Positions 50,621 to 59,414 of a DNA stretch of 64,000 bases are shown here, piece after piece. Both the position numbers and the translations under genes were made by a program. The stretch is taken from the NCBI GenBank assembly GCA_021300155.1, contig JAJTID010000004.1, positions 38,760 through 102,759 on the forward strand, given 5' to 3'. Each line of letters begins with the position of its first letter. Position 1 is the first letter of the stretch. Origin of the DNA: Pirellula sp. Lineage in GTDB: Bacteria; Planctomycetota; Planctomycetia; Pirellulales; Pirellulaceae. A model generated the notes under the pieces. The model was not told where the DNA came from. It saw nothing but the letters and a program-made list of their open reading frames with translations, and did no database searches.

Positions 50621-51810
50621 GCACGACTGCCCTTCTCTAATAGACGTCGTAGCGATTTCGCTAGCTTCTCAATCTCTTCCATCGTGTTGTAGGCATGAGT
50701 AGACACTCGGAAGTATTGGATACCTACGAAGTCGATGACATTGATCTCTACCTTATATGTGTTCCATAATTCGTTTCTCAATTTCTGGCCATCGACATCG
50801 GCTGAAAGTCGAAACGACGTTAGACCACCACGCAACTCTTGATGATTGGGTGTGCACAATTGAAAACCACCCAATCTGCTTAGCTCCTCTCGAACGAACG
50901 AGCTTAGCTCGAAATGCCGCGCACGAATAGCTGAGTACCCAAGCGATTCGATAAAATCACAGCTTTGGGATACTACAAACCACGATGTCAGATCGCGTGT
51001 TCCTTCCATTTCAAATTGCCGAATCCATGGCGTTGAACCAAACTCGTTTCGTTCGGTTGCACTCAATTCGCCTTCCGAGAATCCCCAACTGACTTGCCAT
51101 GGTCGAAGATGATGTCTACTACGTGGATCACAGTAAAGAAACGCGGCCCCAACTGGCGTCAAAAACCATTTGTGAAGATTCGCTGCATAGAAGTCGGCGT
51201 CCATAGTCGACAGATCTAACGGCAGCATCCCCGGTGCGTGCGCCCCGTCGATGAATGTGACGATATGACGAGAGCGAGCTCGAGCGCAAATCTCTTGGAT
51301 GGGGAGGACTAACCCCGTCGAGTACAAAATGTGACTCAAAAACAACAGCTTGGTATTGCCGGTTATCGAACGCTCGACGGCTGCCACAATCTCTTGTGAG
51401 TATTCCGTTTCAACGGGAAGCGTGAATGGAACAATGTTCCAACCACGAATCTTTGCAGCTCGCTCCCATGCCCATCGCATCGCTCCGTACTCGTGATCTG
51501 ATAGCAAAATGTCGGAACCTTGCGGCAAATCGACCGACAAACAAAACGTATTGATCGCTTGAGAGATGTTCGAGAAAAACACCAATCGTTCGGGATTGGT
51601 CTCCAAATGTGTCGCCAGTCGCGCACGAGACTTCCACAGTTCGTCCGCCATTGACCGCCAAACGTAGTCAGTCGGATTGTGATGCAACTTCTCTCGCAAT
51701 CGCAGGGTGGCTTGATGAATTGCTTTCGGAATCAACCCCGACGTGCCCGTGTTGAGATAGGTAATTCCGGGATCATGCTCCACCGAAGTGCGGATGTCAG
51801 CCCAGTTCAT
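50617..51810 (-). CDS. Class V aminotransferase-fold PLP enzyme (isopenicillin N epimerase-like)
   Basis: 397 residues. The PLP-binding lysine is in DFYAANLHKWFLTPVG, and the aspartate that contacts the pyridine nitrogen is in VTFIDGAHAPG. The N-terminal ITYLNTGTSGLIPKA and VFFSNISQAINTFCLSV are typical of the group that includes isopenicillin N epimerase, cysteine desulfurase-like and selenocysteine lyase-like proteins. The true reaction is unknown. ATG 51810 overlaps the upstream GDPD-like stop by four bases (ATGA), and its own stop overlaps the MFS start in the same way, so the three genes form a tightly coupled operon. Confidence 0.87.
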   Translation of the reverse strand: MNWADIRTSVEHDPGITYLNTGTSGLIPKAIHQATLRLREKLHHNPTDYVWRSMADELWKSRARLATHLETNPERLVFFSNISQAINTFCLSVDLPQGSDILLSDHEYGAMRWAWERAAKIRGWNIVPFTLPVETEYSQEIVAAVERSITGNTKLLFLSHILYSTGLVLPIQEICARARSRHIVTFIDGAHAPGMLPLDLSTMDADFYAANLHKWFLTPVGAAFLYCDPRSRHHLRPWQVSWGFSEGELSATERNEFGSTPWIRQFEMEGTRDLTSWFVVSQSCDFIESLGYSAIRARHFELSSFVREELSRLGGFQLCTPNHQELRGGLTSFRLSADVDGQKLRNELWNTYKVEINVIDFVGIQYFRVSTHAYNTMEEIEKLAKSLRRLLEKGSRA

Positions 51811-52649
51811 GGCTTCGATCCGAGAAACGTACTTAAACCAGCGAGATTGTCGGTGTTGATCAGATCCACCTTCTCGTCGCGAAGCAATCGCCATACGCTT
51901 TCGTTGTCCGGTGATGCCCAGAACCGAACCAGACGATTCTTGGCGTGTGCTTTGCCGACGATCGATCGGAGTTTACTAAGTTCTTTGGGATCGATTTCTC
52001 CTTTTCCACGCCATTGAAAATGAGAGGTCCAGTTATCGCTGATCAATGGCAACAGATGACTCTCTTTGTCGCTATCCAAATCGGACAATCGGCCGTCGAT
52101 TCCAACCAGACGAAGCGATTCCGATTGAATCGCTTCCACAGGGCGATTGCCACTGACAATCGCTGTAATCGGTCCTTTCTTCACGGTACCATTATCGACA
52201 CGTGTTAGCATGTCAGCGTACTTTGTTAGCACTCGATGTAACGCGCGATAGGTCTCCTCACCGTTTGTCTTAATATCGATGAGCAGCGTAAAAGAATCGA
52301 CACCCGCATGAACAAAGCCTTTGTTCTTTGCGATTCGTTCCTGCAAAGGGTCCAAGTAAAGTGACTGCAATGTTCGCTTCGGGGACAGTTCTACTCGCGT
52401 GTGCGCAACCAACAATTCCCCGTTGACCAGAAAGATATCCGCTTCGACGCTACAGAACCCTTGGTCCAACGCATCGAGAAGAGGACGTTCATGCAGATAA
52501 TCGTTATGAGCGTGGGCCTGCTGGCGAGGCGTAACCTCTGTGGACTGCGACTTAACCTCGCCCGCCATGAGTAGCGACGAAACCGCAGCACCTGACAGCG
52601 TTAGTTTTCGGAAAGGGAATAGGCGAATCAGAAGACGTAAACGATTCAT
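51807..52649 (-). CDS. PI-PLC/glycerophosphodiester phosphodiesterase-family protein, exported
   Basis: 280 residues. After an N-terminal signal (~15-33) the catalytic start HAHNDYLHERPLLDAL is the signature of bacterial PI-PLC/GDPD-like proteins. The metal ligands in CSVEADIFL and the second histidine in LLVAHTRVEL are present, and the TIM barrel closes with VDLINTDNLAGL. It should hydrolyse a phosphodiester, perhaps from a lipid head group, outside the cytoplasm. It is the first gene of the operon with the aminotransferase and MFS genes: a plausible order is release, uptake and nitrogen removal from one compound, but the compound is not known. Confidence 0.87.
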   Translation of the reverse strand: MNRLRLLIRLFPFRKLTLSGAAVSSLLMAGEVKSQSTEVTPRQQAHAHNDYLHERPLLDALDQGFCSVEADIFLVNGELLVAHTRVELSPKRTLQSLYLDPLQERIAKNKGFVHAGVDSFTLLIDIKTNGEETYRALHRVLTKYADMLTRVDNGTVKKGPITAIVSGNRPVEAIQSESLRLVGIDGRLSDLDSDKESHLLPLISDNWTSHFQWRGKGEIDPKELSKLRSIVGKAHAKNRLVRFWASPDNESVWRLLRDEKVDLINTDNLAGLSTFLGSKP

Positions 52650-53054
52650 TCAACGATCTCTTCAGTCGATACGGACAAGGCACACACTCTGCGGAGCTAT
52701 CAATGAAGCATATCGTACCTGAAGATCACTCAAATGTGTCATACGATACGAGTAGAGTCTATCGACTTCGCCTGAAGCAAGATGCGAACGTCGAGGGTGT
52801 TACCTGCCATTGCTCCGCCGTTTTCCCACGATATACCCAACGCCATAAGTAACCAGTTCATATTCGTCGTGGAACCAAGTGACTTCCATACCAGCGGAGC
52901 AATAAAAAACTATTTTGGCCATGACACGCAGCCGAACCGCGGGGTTGCATAAATGATGCTACCTCGCGCGGGGTGACTACTTTTTCTATTCTTCTACACC
53001 TTTGCATGCATCGGCGGGATGATGGCAAAGGTCTCAGCTCGTACTCGGATCGAT
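52650..53054. other. Intergenic stretch without recognisable gene
   Basis: About 400 bases between the GDPD-like operon and the outer-membrane-protein pseudogene. A 29-codon frame (52800-52889, minus strand) is the longest item of interest and is not convincing. It should contain the promoter of the GDPD-like operon, but I cannot point to it. Confidence 0.4.
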
Positions 53055-53619
53055 TTAGAACCGCACGATGAGATCGGCGGTCAATCGATTGTCGAGTATT
53101 CCTCGACGCTCGGTCAAAGGAAACTCGAACGCAACGCCCGATTCGATGTTACGATTCGGCTTGACCTTGAGCCCCATGCATTGGTAACCAAGTTGTTGCC
53201 TCGAACGCCGGGCGACCCTGGGTTGAACAAGTCACCACCTTCAACAGGCAACGCGAAAGCAGAAGCGTTCTTCATGTAGTTGTACCAATTGAGTTCACTA
53301 AACGCATAGAACTTGTTACCAATGCGACGGTCCAAGTGGTTCGACCAATAGTACATCTGGTTTTCTGCTTGTATATCCACCGGCAGGATAAAACCGGCAG
53401 CCGACAGGTAGTGAGCGCGACTTCCCAGACGGGAACCGCCCGTCAGGAAGAAGTCAAACACACCATCGCCGTTTTCTTGTAGTGATCGGCGACGACCAGC
53501 TGTTGTCTCAGTTGACGAGGATCTTCGAAGTAGACAGGGTTGGTCATCGGACTGATGAAGTCGTCGTAGCAATCTTCGCTCGGTTTGATCCAGCCGTGCC
53601 CGAATACCAGCGTTTTCAT
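53055..53619 (-). pseudogene. Remnant of a planctomycete outer-membrane (beta-barrel-like) protein gene
   Basis: Three pieces of one family are read in different frames. From ATG 53619 the frame gives KPSEDCYDDFISPMTNPVYF and EDPRQL, the N-terminal signature. After a jump that loses well over 100 codons it gives NGDGVFDFFLTGGSRLGSR, QMYYWSNHLDRRIGNKFYAF and LPVEGGDLFNPGSPGVRGNN. A one-base shift near 53180 then leads into MGLKVKPNRNIESGVAFEFP and LTERRGILDNRLTADLIVRF before a TAA at 53055-53057. The ends are therefore authentic, while the interior is deleted and frameshifted. The function of the intact family is unknown to me. Confidence 0.75.
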
Positions 53620-53929
53620 GATTCCGACGGATCAATCGTCAACATCCTTTGCGTACGATCGTTCTGAACCCCACTTCGTTGCTTCGATGCTACTGTCGGC
53701 ATGCCTGATTACCAGGTCGAAACAATTACTGTGCCATCCATCTTTAGCTAGTGAGCCAAAACGATGCGCACTGTTACATGCTCATGATATCGTCCGTCAG
53801 AAAGCGTCTCTTCGTGTTATCGAAACCCAAAGAGTTTGCACTTTTAGTACGAAATACTCGAACGGCACTAGTTTTGCTCTGAAGGATCGGCACAACGATC
53901 GAGTAGGGCATCAACAAAGAAAGAACAAT
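53620..53929. other. Intergenic stretch without recognisable gene
   Basis: About 310 bases between the outer-membrane-protein pseudogene and a tiny membrane-protein gene. No motif, repeat or domain is seen. It may include the former 5' end and signal sequence of the pseudogene, now unrecognisable. Confidence 0.4.
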
Positions 53930-54055
53930 ATGAATGATTGGTTTAAGGGACTATCCAAATCGCAAACGCTTGGCTGGATCGGAATCTGTCTCCTCGCGAC
54001 TGCCATCGTTCTTGTTTTTGTTCGCCGACTACTGGGAACCAATATCGTTCTCTAA
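53930..54055 (+). CDS. Possible 41-residue single-span membrane protein
   Basis: Starts MNDWFKGLSKSQTLGWIG, with one transmembrane helix (LGWIGICLLATAIVLVFV) and a short basic end (RRLLGTNIVL). The amphipathic start plus one helix is a normal design for small bacterial membrane proteins. A purine-rich AAAGAAAGAACA precedes the ATG. It points toward the ABC cluster's 3' end (convergent, 28 bases). No family is recognised and the frame is short, so this is a modest-confidence call. Confidence 0.45.
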   Translation: MNDWFKGLSKSQTLGWIGICLLATAIVLVFVRRLLGTNIVL

Positions 54056-54083
54056 TCAGCGAAAAATACAGGCATCGACGCAT

Positions 54084-54998
54084 TTATCTCGAGTTCATCG
54101 CTGCGACAGCTAATGCGTCATTAGATAGTTCATCCCAAAATGAAACATACTTGGAATGATGCTTGACATAGTTCGGATCGAACACGGCGGAACGTAGCTC
54201 TTCGCGTTGCTCTACAAATTTGCTTAGATCCTTCGGATCGTCTGGGTGGAATACCGGGCACGGCCGATCGTAAACAACCATGGCTCCCTGGCTTCCCTCG
54301 GTGTGAAAGCGTGACAGACCAATAACTCGGTCGGCAACGTAAATGGCTTCGTTCAGTTCGTGCGTCACAATGATGATCGTGTATTGCGGTCGCTCTCCAC
54401 GTTGTTTCGCCTTTAAGTTCTCTTGATAGAAACGAAGCAGCATTAGTTGCAGATCTTCGCGGGTCGCTTCGTCTAAAGCGCCGAACGGTTCATCCAAAAG
54501 TACAATCTTGGGCTGTAGGATAAACGCCTGCGCGATCGCAACACGTTGTCTCATCCCGCCCGACAGTTCGGCCGGGTAATGTCCCATCGCAGCCTCTAGG
54601 CCGACCTTTTTTAGAAAGTCACGGGCCATTTGCAGATGCTCTCGTCGCTTGCGCAAATACGCAGGCAACGCGATGAAGCGGGAAATCAAGGATGTTTTGT
54701 CCAGCTTGAGTCCGAATGCTACATTCTCTTCAGCACTCAAAAACTCATACAGCGAGTAATTTTGATAGACGATGCCGACGTCACGATTGGGTTCCGTGAC
54801 GAGTCGTCCTTCCGCCAAGACCTCACCTTCTGATGGCGGGTCTGTACCCAAGATAGCCCGCAACAGCGTACTCTTGCCACAACCACTGGGACCTACCAAC
54901 GCCACAATTTGTCCAGGTGCGATCGTCAGATTCACTTTGTTGAGAATCCGTCGCGTACCGTACCAGTGGCTCAAGTTTCGAATTTCAAGTGCATGCAT
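54084..54998 (-). CDS. ABC transporter ATP-binding protein (NrtD/SsuB/TauB-like)
   Basis: 304 residues. Walker A is GPSGCGKST, the Q-loop is VYQNYSLYEF, the signature is LSGGMRQRVAIAQAF, and Walker B is IVLLDEPFGALDEATRE, with the switch histidine in VTHELNEAIYVADRV. The extra C-terminal ~55 residues, after residue ~250, are longer than in SsuB/TauB (about 255) and end in an amphipathic stretch. It powers the permease encoded 23 bases upstream. It is the last gene of the seven-gene cluster that begins at 62260. Confidence 0.92.
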   Translation of the reverse strand: MHALEIRNLSHWYGTRRILNKVNLTIAPGQIVALVGPSGCGKSTLLRAILGTDPPSEGEVLAEGRLVTEPNRDVGIVYQNYSLYEFLSAEENVAFGLKLDKTSLISRFIALPAYLRKRREHLQMARDFLKKVGLEAAMGHYPAELSGGMRQRVAIAQAFILQPKIVLLDEPFGALDEATREDLQLMLLRFYQENLKAKQRGERPQYTIIIVTHELNEAIYVADRVIGLSRFHTEGSQGAMVVYDRPCPVFHPDDPKDLSKFVEQREELRSAVFDPNYVKHHSKYVSFWDELSNDALAVAAMNSR

Positions 54999-55021
54999 GA
55001 ATAGAAGGCCGATTGAATGAT

Positions 55022-55831
55022 CTAGCGGTCATACCAGGGACAGAGTTTCTTGCGTAACCAAAGCAGGCACCAATCGCCTATCAATCCAGTGAAGCCAAGT
55101 ATGCACAGATAGATGTAAACGATACTCATGTTCAGGACCCTAGACTCCATACGAATCCGGTAGCCCATTCCTTCCGCACCTACTAGCATCTCCGCCGCCA
55201 GCAGAAAAATCATGGCGGGGCCAATCTGAAGCCGGATATTGTCCAGAATTGGCGGCAATACTTGCTTCCAAATCACTTCGTAAACAATCTCAGGATCCGA
55301 CGCCCCGAGAGTATAGGCTTTATCGATCGCTTCATCCTTTACGTCGTTCACGATCGATTGGTAGACCGACTGGGCCATCGTAAAAAAGATGCCCAATGCG
55401 ACCATGGTCGTGAACATGGTTTGGTCGCTTCCGACCAAAACGAAATAGATCGGAAGCATGGCGGTCGGCGGTATCTTGGCCAAAAACGAAATGATCGGTG
55501 CTAATGGAGCAGCAATCCATCGATAGGCACCCATAGCGATTCCAACGACTACCGAAAGAACCACTCCCAGCCCGGTACCGAGGAACAATCGCCAATAGGT
55601 GGCTCTCAGATCCGTCACCAACATCGATGGCTTTGGAGTTTCCTCGGATCCTTGCGGTGCAGTCATCCGAGTCACACCATCGCCAAAAGCTTGCAGTCCC
55701 GGGATGACCTTTTGCTTTTCATTGACGAGGGACTGTCGGTAGGACAATCCACCATACACCGCGAGTAGACTGAAAACTCCCAGAATCCCTAGGAGGACCA
55801 CAAGCCAGCGAGGTATCGGGCGTCGAATCAT
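55022..55831 (-). CDS. ABC transporter permease (SsuC/TauC/NrtB-like)
   Basis: 269 residues with an N-terminal helix, a periplasmic segment of ~50 residues, and a core of about five helices. The EAA loop that contacts the ATPase is DKAYTLGASDPEIVYEVIWK, in the form found in nitrate/sulfonate/taurine permeases. FLAKIPPTAMLPIYFVLVG is a family-typical helix. The substrate could be nitrate, sulfonate, bicarbonate or a pyrimidine-like compound; nothing here decides. It lies between the lipoprotein binding-protein gene and the ATPase gene. Confidence 0.9.
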   Translation of the reverse strand: MIRRPIPRWLVVLLGILGVFSLLAVYGGLSYRQSLVNEKQKVIPGLQAFGDGVTRMTAPQGSEETPKPSMLVTDLRATYWRLFLGTGLGVVLSVVVGIAMGAYRWIAAPLAPIISFLAKIPPTAMLPIYFVLVGSDQTMFTTMVALGIFFTMAQSVYQSIVNDVKDEAIDKAYTLGASDPEIVYEVIWKQVLPPILDNIRLQIGPAMIFLLAAEMLVGAEGMGYRIRMESRVLNMSIVYIYLCILGFTGLIGDWCLLWLRKKLCPWYDR

Positions 55832-55887
55832 GGAGAGGTCACTATCTAATTTCGCTGACTAATTTAGATGTTCAAAATCGTTGTCGA

Positions 55888-57012
55888 TTACTTGCCACTC
55901 GTCGCAGCTTGAAGAAAACTCGTATCGAAATTTACTTGAGAGTCTGCCGAATCGAAACCGATGGACGGTTTCTTTTCGACAATTTTGTGTTCGACACAAA
56001 ATTCTGCGACAGCCGGCATGGTCTTGGTACGAAATTCTTCGCTGCTGAGCAGTTTGAGGGCCTCTTCCGGTGACTTGTAGAATCGTGTTTGTTGCACGAC
56101 TTGCTTCATGTCTTCTAAGCCGAGACTGCTAAAGTTCGCACCGATGGCGACGAGCGTTTTGTCTGCTGTCTTGGGATCCGCCATACGTTGATTAATCGCA
56201 TAGAACGTTTCGACAATGCAGCTCGCGAACGCTTTGCCACCTTCTTTAGCGAGGGAGTCTTTTCCGACGACGACCATATCGATAATCTCTTCAGGAATTT
56301 CCGAGGAATCAAACAGCTTCTTGCTCTTCGGTTGGTCACGCAAGGTTTGCATCACGAAAGGGTTCCAAACCATGATCGACTGGACGTTAGAATCCCCGGT
56401 TTGCAATGCGCTGGCTGCGGCTCCCGGGTCCATGTTGCTGAACGGATAGTCTTTTGGATTCAGTCCTTTCTTGATCAATATTCTCTCGAATGCATATTGC
56501 GATACACTTCGCTCCAATCCACGCGTAGTTTTTCCCTTCAAGCCTTCGAGGTCATTTACGCCAACTGCGATACATGCGTCGGCGCCAACGCTAGTCGAGG
56601 TCGGGAGAATTGCGACACTTGCTCGGTCCGTCGCTGGCCCGAGCGTATCCATGTTGGTGATACAAACCGCGTCTGCCGTGTTGGAACCGTACATTTGAAG
56701 GCATGTATCGTAGTCAACGCCTTTGAGGACGATATCAACGTTCCATTTCTTCTCTAATTCTCCAAGTTTGCCAGCCTCTTTGTTGAGTAGCCCGATCTCA
56801 TCGGCAACACCAAAAACGCTCCACGACGGATACTCGCTCCAAGCGAGGGTGAAAGTCGCAGGCTTTGCTGAACTCGTCCCTGCAGTTCCTGAACCGGTCG
56901 AGTTCGGTGTGGATTTGTTCGATGGCTCGCAACCCGCGAACGCGGCACCGAATAGGCATACAAAAATCCAATGTTTCTTCGTCATGATCTTCTCGCTTTT
57001 TTTAATGGACAT
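55888..57012 (-). CDS. ABC transporter substrate-binding lipoprotein (NMT1/THI5-like)
   Basis: 374 residues. The lipobox AFAGC, preceded by MTKKHWIFVCLFG, marks a lipoprotein signal. After a Ser/Thr-rich linker the binding domain begins with FTLAWSEYPSWSVFGVADE and continues with VDIVLKGVDYDTCLQMYGS, LEGLKGKTTRGLERSVSQY and NVQSIMVWNPFV, the NMT1-like periplasmic fold. Start ATG 57012 is shown; ATG 56985 follows a GAGAAG motif and gives a shorter, more normal lipoprotein signal. It is the conventional binding protein of the ABC importer; two OmpA-fused paralogs are encoded upstream. Confidence 0.88.
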   Translation of the reverse strand: MSIKKSEKIMTKKHWIFVCLFGAAFAGCEPSNKSTPNSTGSGTAGTSSAKPATFTLAWSEYPSWSVFGVADEIGLLNKEAGKLGELEKKWNVDIVLKGVDYDTCLQMYGSNTADAVCITNMDTLGPATDRASVAILPTSTSVGADACIAVGVNDLEGLKGKTTRGLERSVSQYAFERILIKKGLNPKDYPFSNMDPGAAASALQTGDSNVQSIMVWNPFVMQTLRDQPKSKKLFDSSEIPEEIIDMVVVGKDSLAKEGGKAFASCIVETFYAINQRMADPKTADKTLVAIGANFSSLGLEDMKQVVQQTRFYKSPEEALKLLSSEEFRTKTMPAVAEFCVEHKIVEKKPSIGFDSADSQVNFDTSFLQAATSGK

Positions 57013-57014
57013 AT

Positions 57015-57752
57015 TTACTCTTTCAGAAAGGACTCGTGCTCATGTGGGTTAGTCCCTTCCAGTTCGCGCAATCGCTCTTCCGTTCGCTTCGCAATACGCA
57101 AACTTTCTTCCAGTTCGTCTCGCAACTTGCTCAGTTCATTTCCTGTCGATTTTTTCGTCAAGCTTTTGTATTGTTCCAGCGACATTTGCAAATGCTCCAC
57201 GGATTCGTGAATCTCCTTCAAGAGTTGCTCTCGTTGGATCAATAGAGCACGTTGGTCTCGGGCGCTCATCTTCCTGGCTTGTTCTAACAGTCTATACGAT
57301 TCGTAGAGATTATTGACCGCGGCAGTGAACAATTGCTTCGCGCGACTCAATATATCTTGACTTCGAATCGCTATCTCCGGTTGGCTAGCCAGTTCTTCGA
57401 ATTGGGCGCGATGCAACCGCAACATTCTCAACAATTCTTGATCGCGATCGTCTGTGTCGCGGCTTAGCAAATGGTCCAAATGGTCCAACTCCGCTTGCTC
57501 TGCTTGCAACGCTTGGATTTGCAATTTGCGAATGGTTTCGTGCGTGATTTTTTCGGTTTGAAAGATAGCTCGCGTAGCCATCCATCCTATTCCGCCGAGC
57601 ACACCGACCAACCCAGCTATCGTCAAGGCATTCACACCATTAGCGGCCCATGACACCAACCAAGCAGAGACTCCACCCACCATGGGGAGGACTACCGAAG
57701 GTGCTAGAAAAATCTCTCGAAGTACTCGATTCCGAACTTCATTCAACGCCAA
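57015..57752 (-). CDS. Two-TM coiled-coil membrane protein of the SBP/OmpA cluster
   Basis: 245 residues. Two helices at the N-terminus (~17-37 and ~41-60, VLPMVGGVSAWLVSWAANGV and ALTIAGLVGVLGGIGWMATR) are followed by an almost continuous helical, heptad-rich region to residue ~235 (for example EQAELDHLDHLLSRDTDDRD). This resembles XpaC-like proteins in outline, which often accompany TelA; the match is architectural only. The start is TTG 57752, or TTG 57746 seven bases after GAGG. The stop is two bases from the next ATG, so translation is linked to the lipoprotein gene. Confidence 0.8.
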   Translation of the reverse strand: MALNEVRNRVLREIFLAPSVVLPMVGGVSAWLVSWAANGVNALTIAGLVGVLGGIGWMATRAIFQTEKITHETIRKLQIQALQAEQAELDHLDHLLSRDTDDRDQELLRMLRLHRAQFEELASQPEIAIRSQDILSRAKQLFTAAVNNLYESYRLLEQARKMSARDQRALLIQREQLLKEIHESVEHLQMSLEQYKSLTKKSTGNELSKLRDELEESLRIAKRTEERLRELEGTNPHEHESFLKE

Positions 57753-57815
57753 ACCTCATGCCAAATCTCTTTCGACTACCTTAACGTTAATCGTTGCCGT
57801 ATTTCAGCCATTAGC

Positions 57816-59339
57816 TTAATAGGGCAATTCGCCGAGCATGAACAGGACGCGGGACTGGCCCACTTTCCCTGCCGAACTTTTCATTCGAGCGGCCGGAACG
57901 CCCAACGACTTCAAGTATTCTACCGTGGCTTCTGCACGGCGGGCAGCCAAACTCAAGTTTGCTTCGGTGTTTCCGCCACTCGCCGCGTTCCCCTCTACTC
58001 TCAAGTAATACGCGGGCCATGACCTCAGTTTCTCGGCCATCTCGTCCAAAACAGTGCGGCTGACTTCCGACAAATTGGCGGTGCCTCGCGCAAATACCAA
58101 TTCGGGGACACTCAAAGTACCGACTGGCACAAGCGAATTCCATTGCCCATCGGTCAACTCCACCAACTCTCGTTCTTGCCGTACGACTTCGTTCGGCAAA
58201 AAATTTGAACTTTGAAGCGAGGCCAAGACCTTATCAAAAAATAGCCGACTAAACTGCCCACCCGTTGGATCTTTGGGCATCCCACCTGACGAGACTAACA
58301 CCGACGAGATTCGGCCTAACATGTCTTCAATATGAACGACCTTTTCCGCACGCAACCCGAAGTGCGCATAGTTCTCTTGAGTGTTCTTCCAACGAATCCC
58401 CTTGATCAATCGGTCCGCTTGCACCGATGTGAGTTTGGTGTTGGTAAGCTTGGCATCCTCCAAGACCAGCTCCTTTAACTTGTCGGGCTCTCGATACGTA
58501 TTCATCGATCGAAAATAGCTATCGACGATCTTCTCGACCAGCGGTTGTTGCTTCAACAGAAAATCACGACTGACGACGAGTGTGTCCACGATATAGCCCG
58601 TGAACTTGGAGCTATCCACCAACACGTGCAACTGCTCATTCTCGAGAAGCTGTGCGACGTAGGGTTCCCAAGTCACAAATACTTCGTTCGTGGATGGAGT
58701 CGCTTTCCGATAGGCTTGCAGAATGGCTTCAGGGGAAGGAACTCGCAACATCGGGTCTTTGGCTAGACGCGAGAGATCAAAGTCGTGCATCACCACTCGA
58801 GAAAGTGTTTCGCTCGGAGAATCGCCAACGAGTACAAATCGTGTTTCCAGTGCGTTCAACGAATCAACATCGGGATAACGTTGCTTGTAAGCGACCATAG
58901 CGTCCGCTCCGCGAGTCTCATCGATGATGGTGATGATCGTTGCGGGCAATCGATTGCGTTGACTGCATACCTTGAGCAATGCGTCCATCGGGAAGGCTGC
59001 AAGCTGAATCTCACCGGACTCCAGTGCATCCATTCGTTTCGCATAATCGGCATTATCGTCCTTCATTGCCATTCTGATGCCGTGTTGAGCTAACTGGTCA
59101 CGAAAGGCTGGCGAACGCAGGACCGCATACCCTGAGAATGCATCGACACCGCAAGCCAAGTCATGTTGATATCGACTGGTGCCCTGCGTGGCGTCGAGAA
59201 CCTGTTTTTCTTGCTCCTTTTTCTTTTCTGATTCTTGCGCCTGATGCTGAGGTTGCAAGAACAACTTCCAAACTCCCACGCCAACTCCCAAGAGGCCTAA
59301 CCATACGAACGCAACTAGGACTATTTTCGATTGGGACAC
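57816..59339 (-). CDS. Substrate-binding-domain / OmpA-domain fusion protein (membrane-anchored)
   Basis: 507 residues, start GTG 59339. One N-terminal anchor helix (IVLVAFVWLGLLGVGVGVW) and a Gln/Glu/Lys-rich linker precede an NMT1-like binding domain (~60-350; ESGEIQLAAFPMDALL, VFVTWEPYVAQLLEN). The C-terminal ~105 residues are an OmpA-like domain (LRVEGNAASGGNTEANLSL, then AARRAEATVEYLKSLGVPAA). The arginine of the peptidoglycan-contacting motif is present; the aspartate of GHTD is alanine (GNAAS). It could hold a binding domain near the wall or act as a sensor for the importer. Confidence 0.87.
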   Translation of the reverse strand: MSQSKIVLVAFVWLGLLGVGVGVWKLFLQPQHQAQESEKKKEQEKQVLDATQGTSRYQHDLACGVDAFSGYAVLRSPAFRDQLAQHGIRMAMKDDNADYAKRMDALESGEIQLAAFPMDALLKVCSQRNRLPATIITIIDETRGADAMVAYKQRYPDVDSLNALETRFVLVGDSPSETLSRVVMHDFDLSRLAKDPMLRVPSPEAILQAYRKATPSTNEVFVTWEPYVAQLLENEQLHVLVDSSKFTGYIVDTLVVSRDFLLKQQPLVEKIVDSYFRSMNTYREPDKLKELVLEDAKLTNTKLTSVQADRLIKGIRWKNTQENYAHFGLRAEKVVHIEDMLGRISSVLVSSGGMPKDPTGGQFSRLFFDKVLASLQSSNFLPNEVVRQERELVELTDGQWNSLVPVGTLSVPELVFARGTANLSEVSRTVLDEMAEKLRSWPAYYLRVEGNAASGGNTEANLSLAARRAEATVEYLKSLGVPAARMKSSAGKVGQSRVLFMLGELPY

Positions 59340-59343
59340 GGTG

Positions 59344-59372
59344 TTTTTCTAAAAAGTGTTGTTATAGAAAAA
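59344..59372. other. AT-rich 8-base inverted repeat between cluster genes
   Basis: TTTTTCTA (59344-59351) and TAGAAAAA (59365-59372) are complementary, between the VWA gene and the GTG start of the second SBP/OmpA gene. It could reduce read-through or affect ribosome entry; function unproven. Confidence 0.35.
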
Positions 59373-59414
59373 GTTTGGTAACCTTGAAACATTGTCTCGA
59401 CATTTGCCAAGCAA

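Noticed and set aside
52800..52889. 29-codon minus-strand frame (MEVTWFHDEYELVTYGVGYI...)
   Set aside because: Resembles a beta-strand-rich end of a larger protein but is too short to support; could be another outer-membrane-protein fragment.
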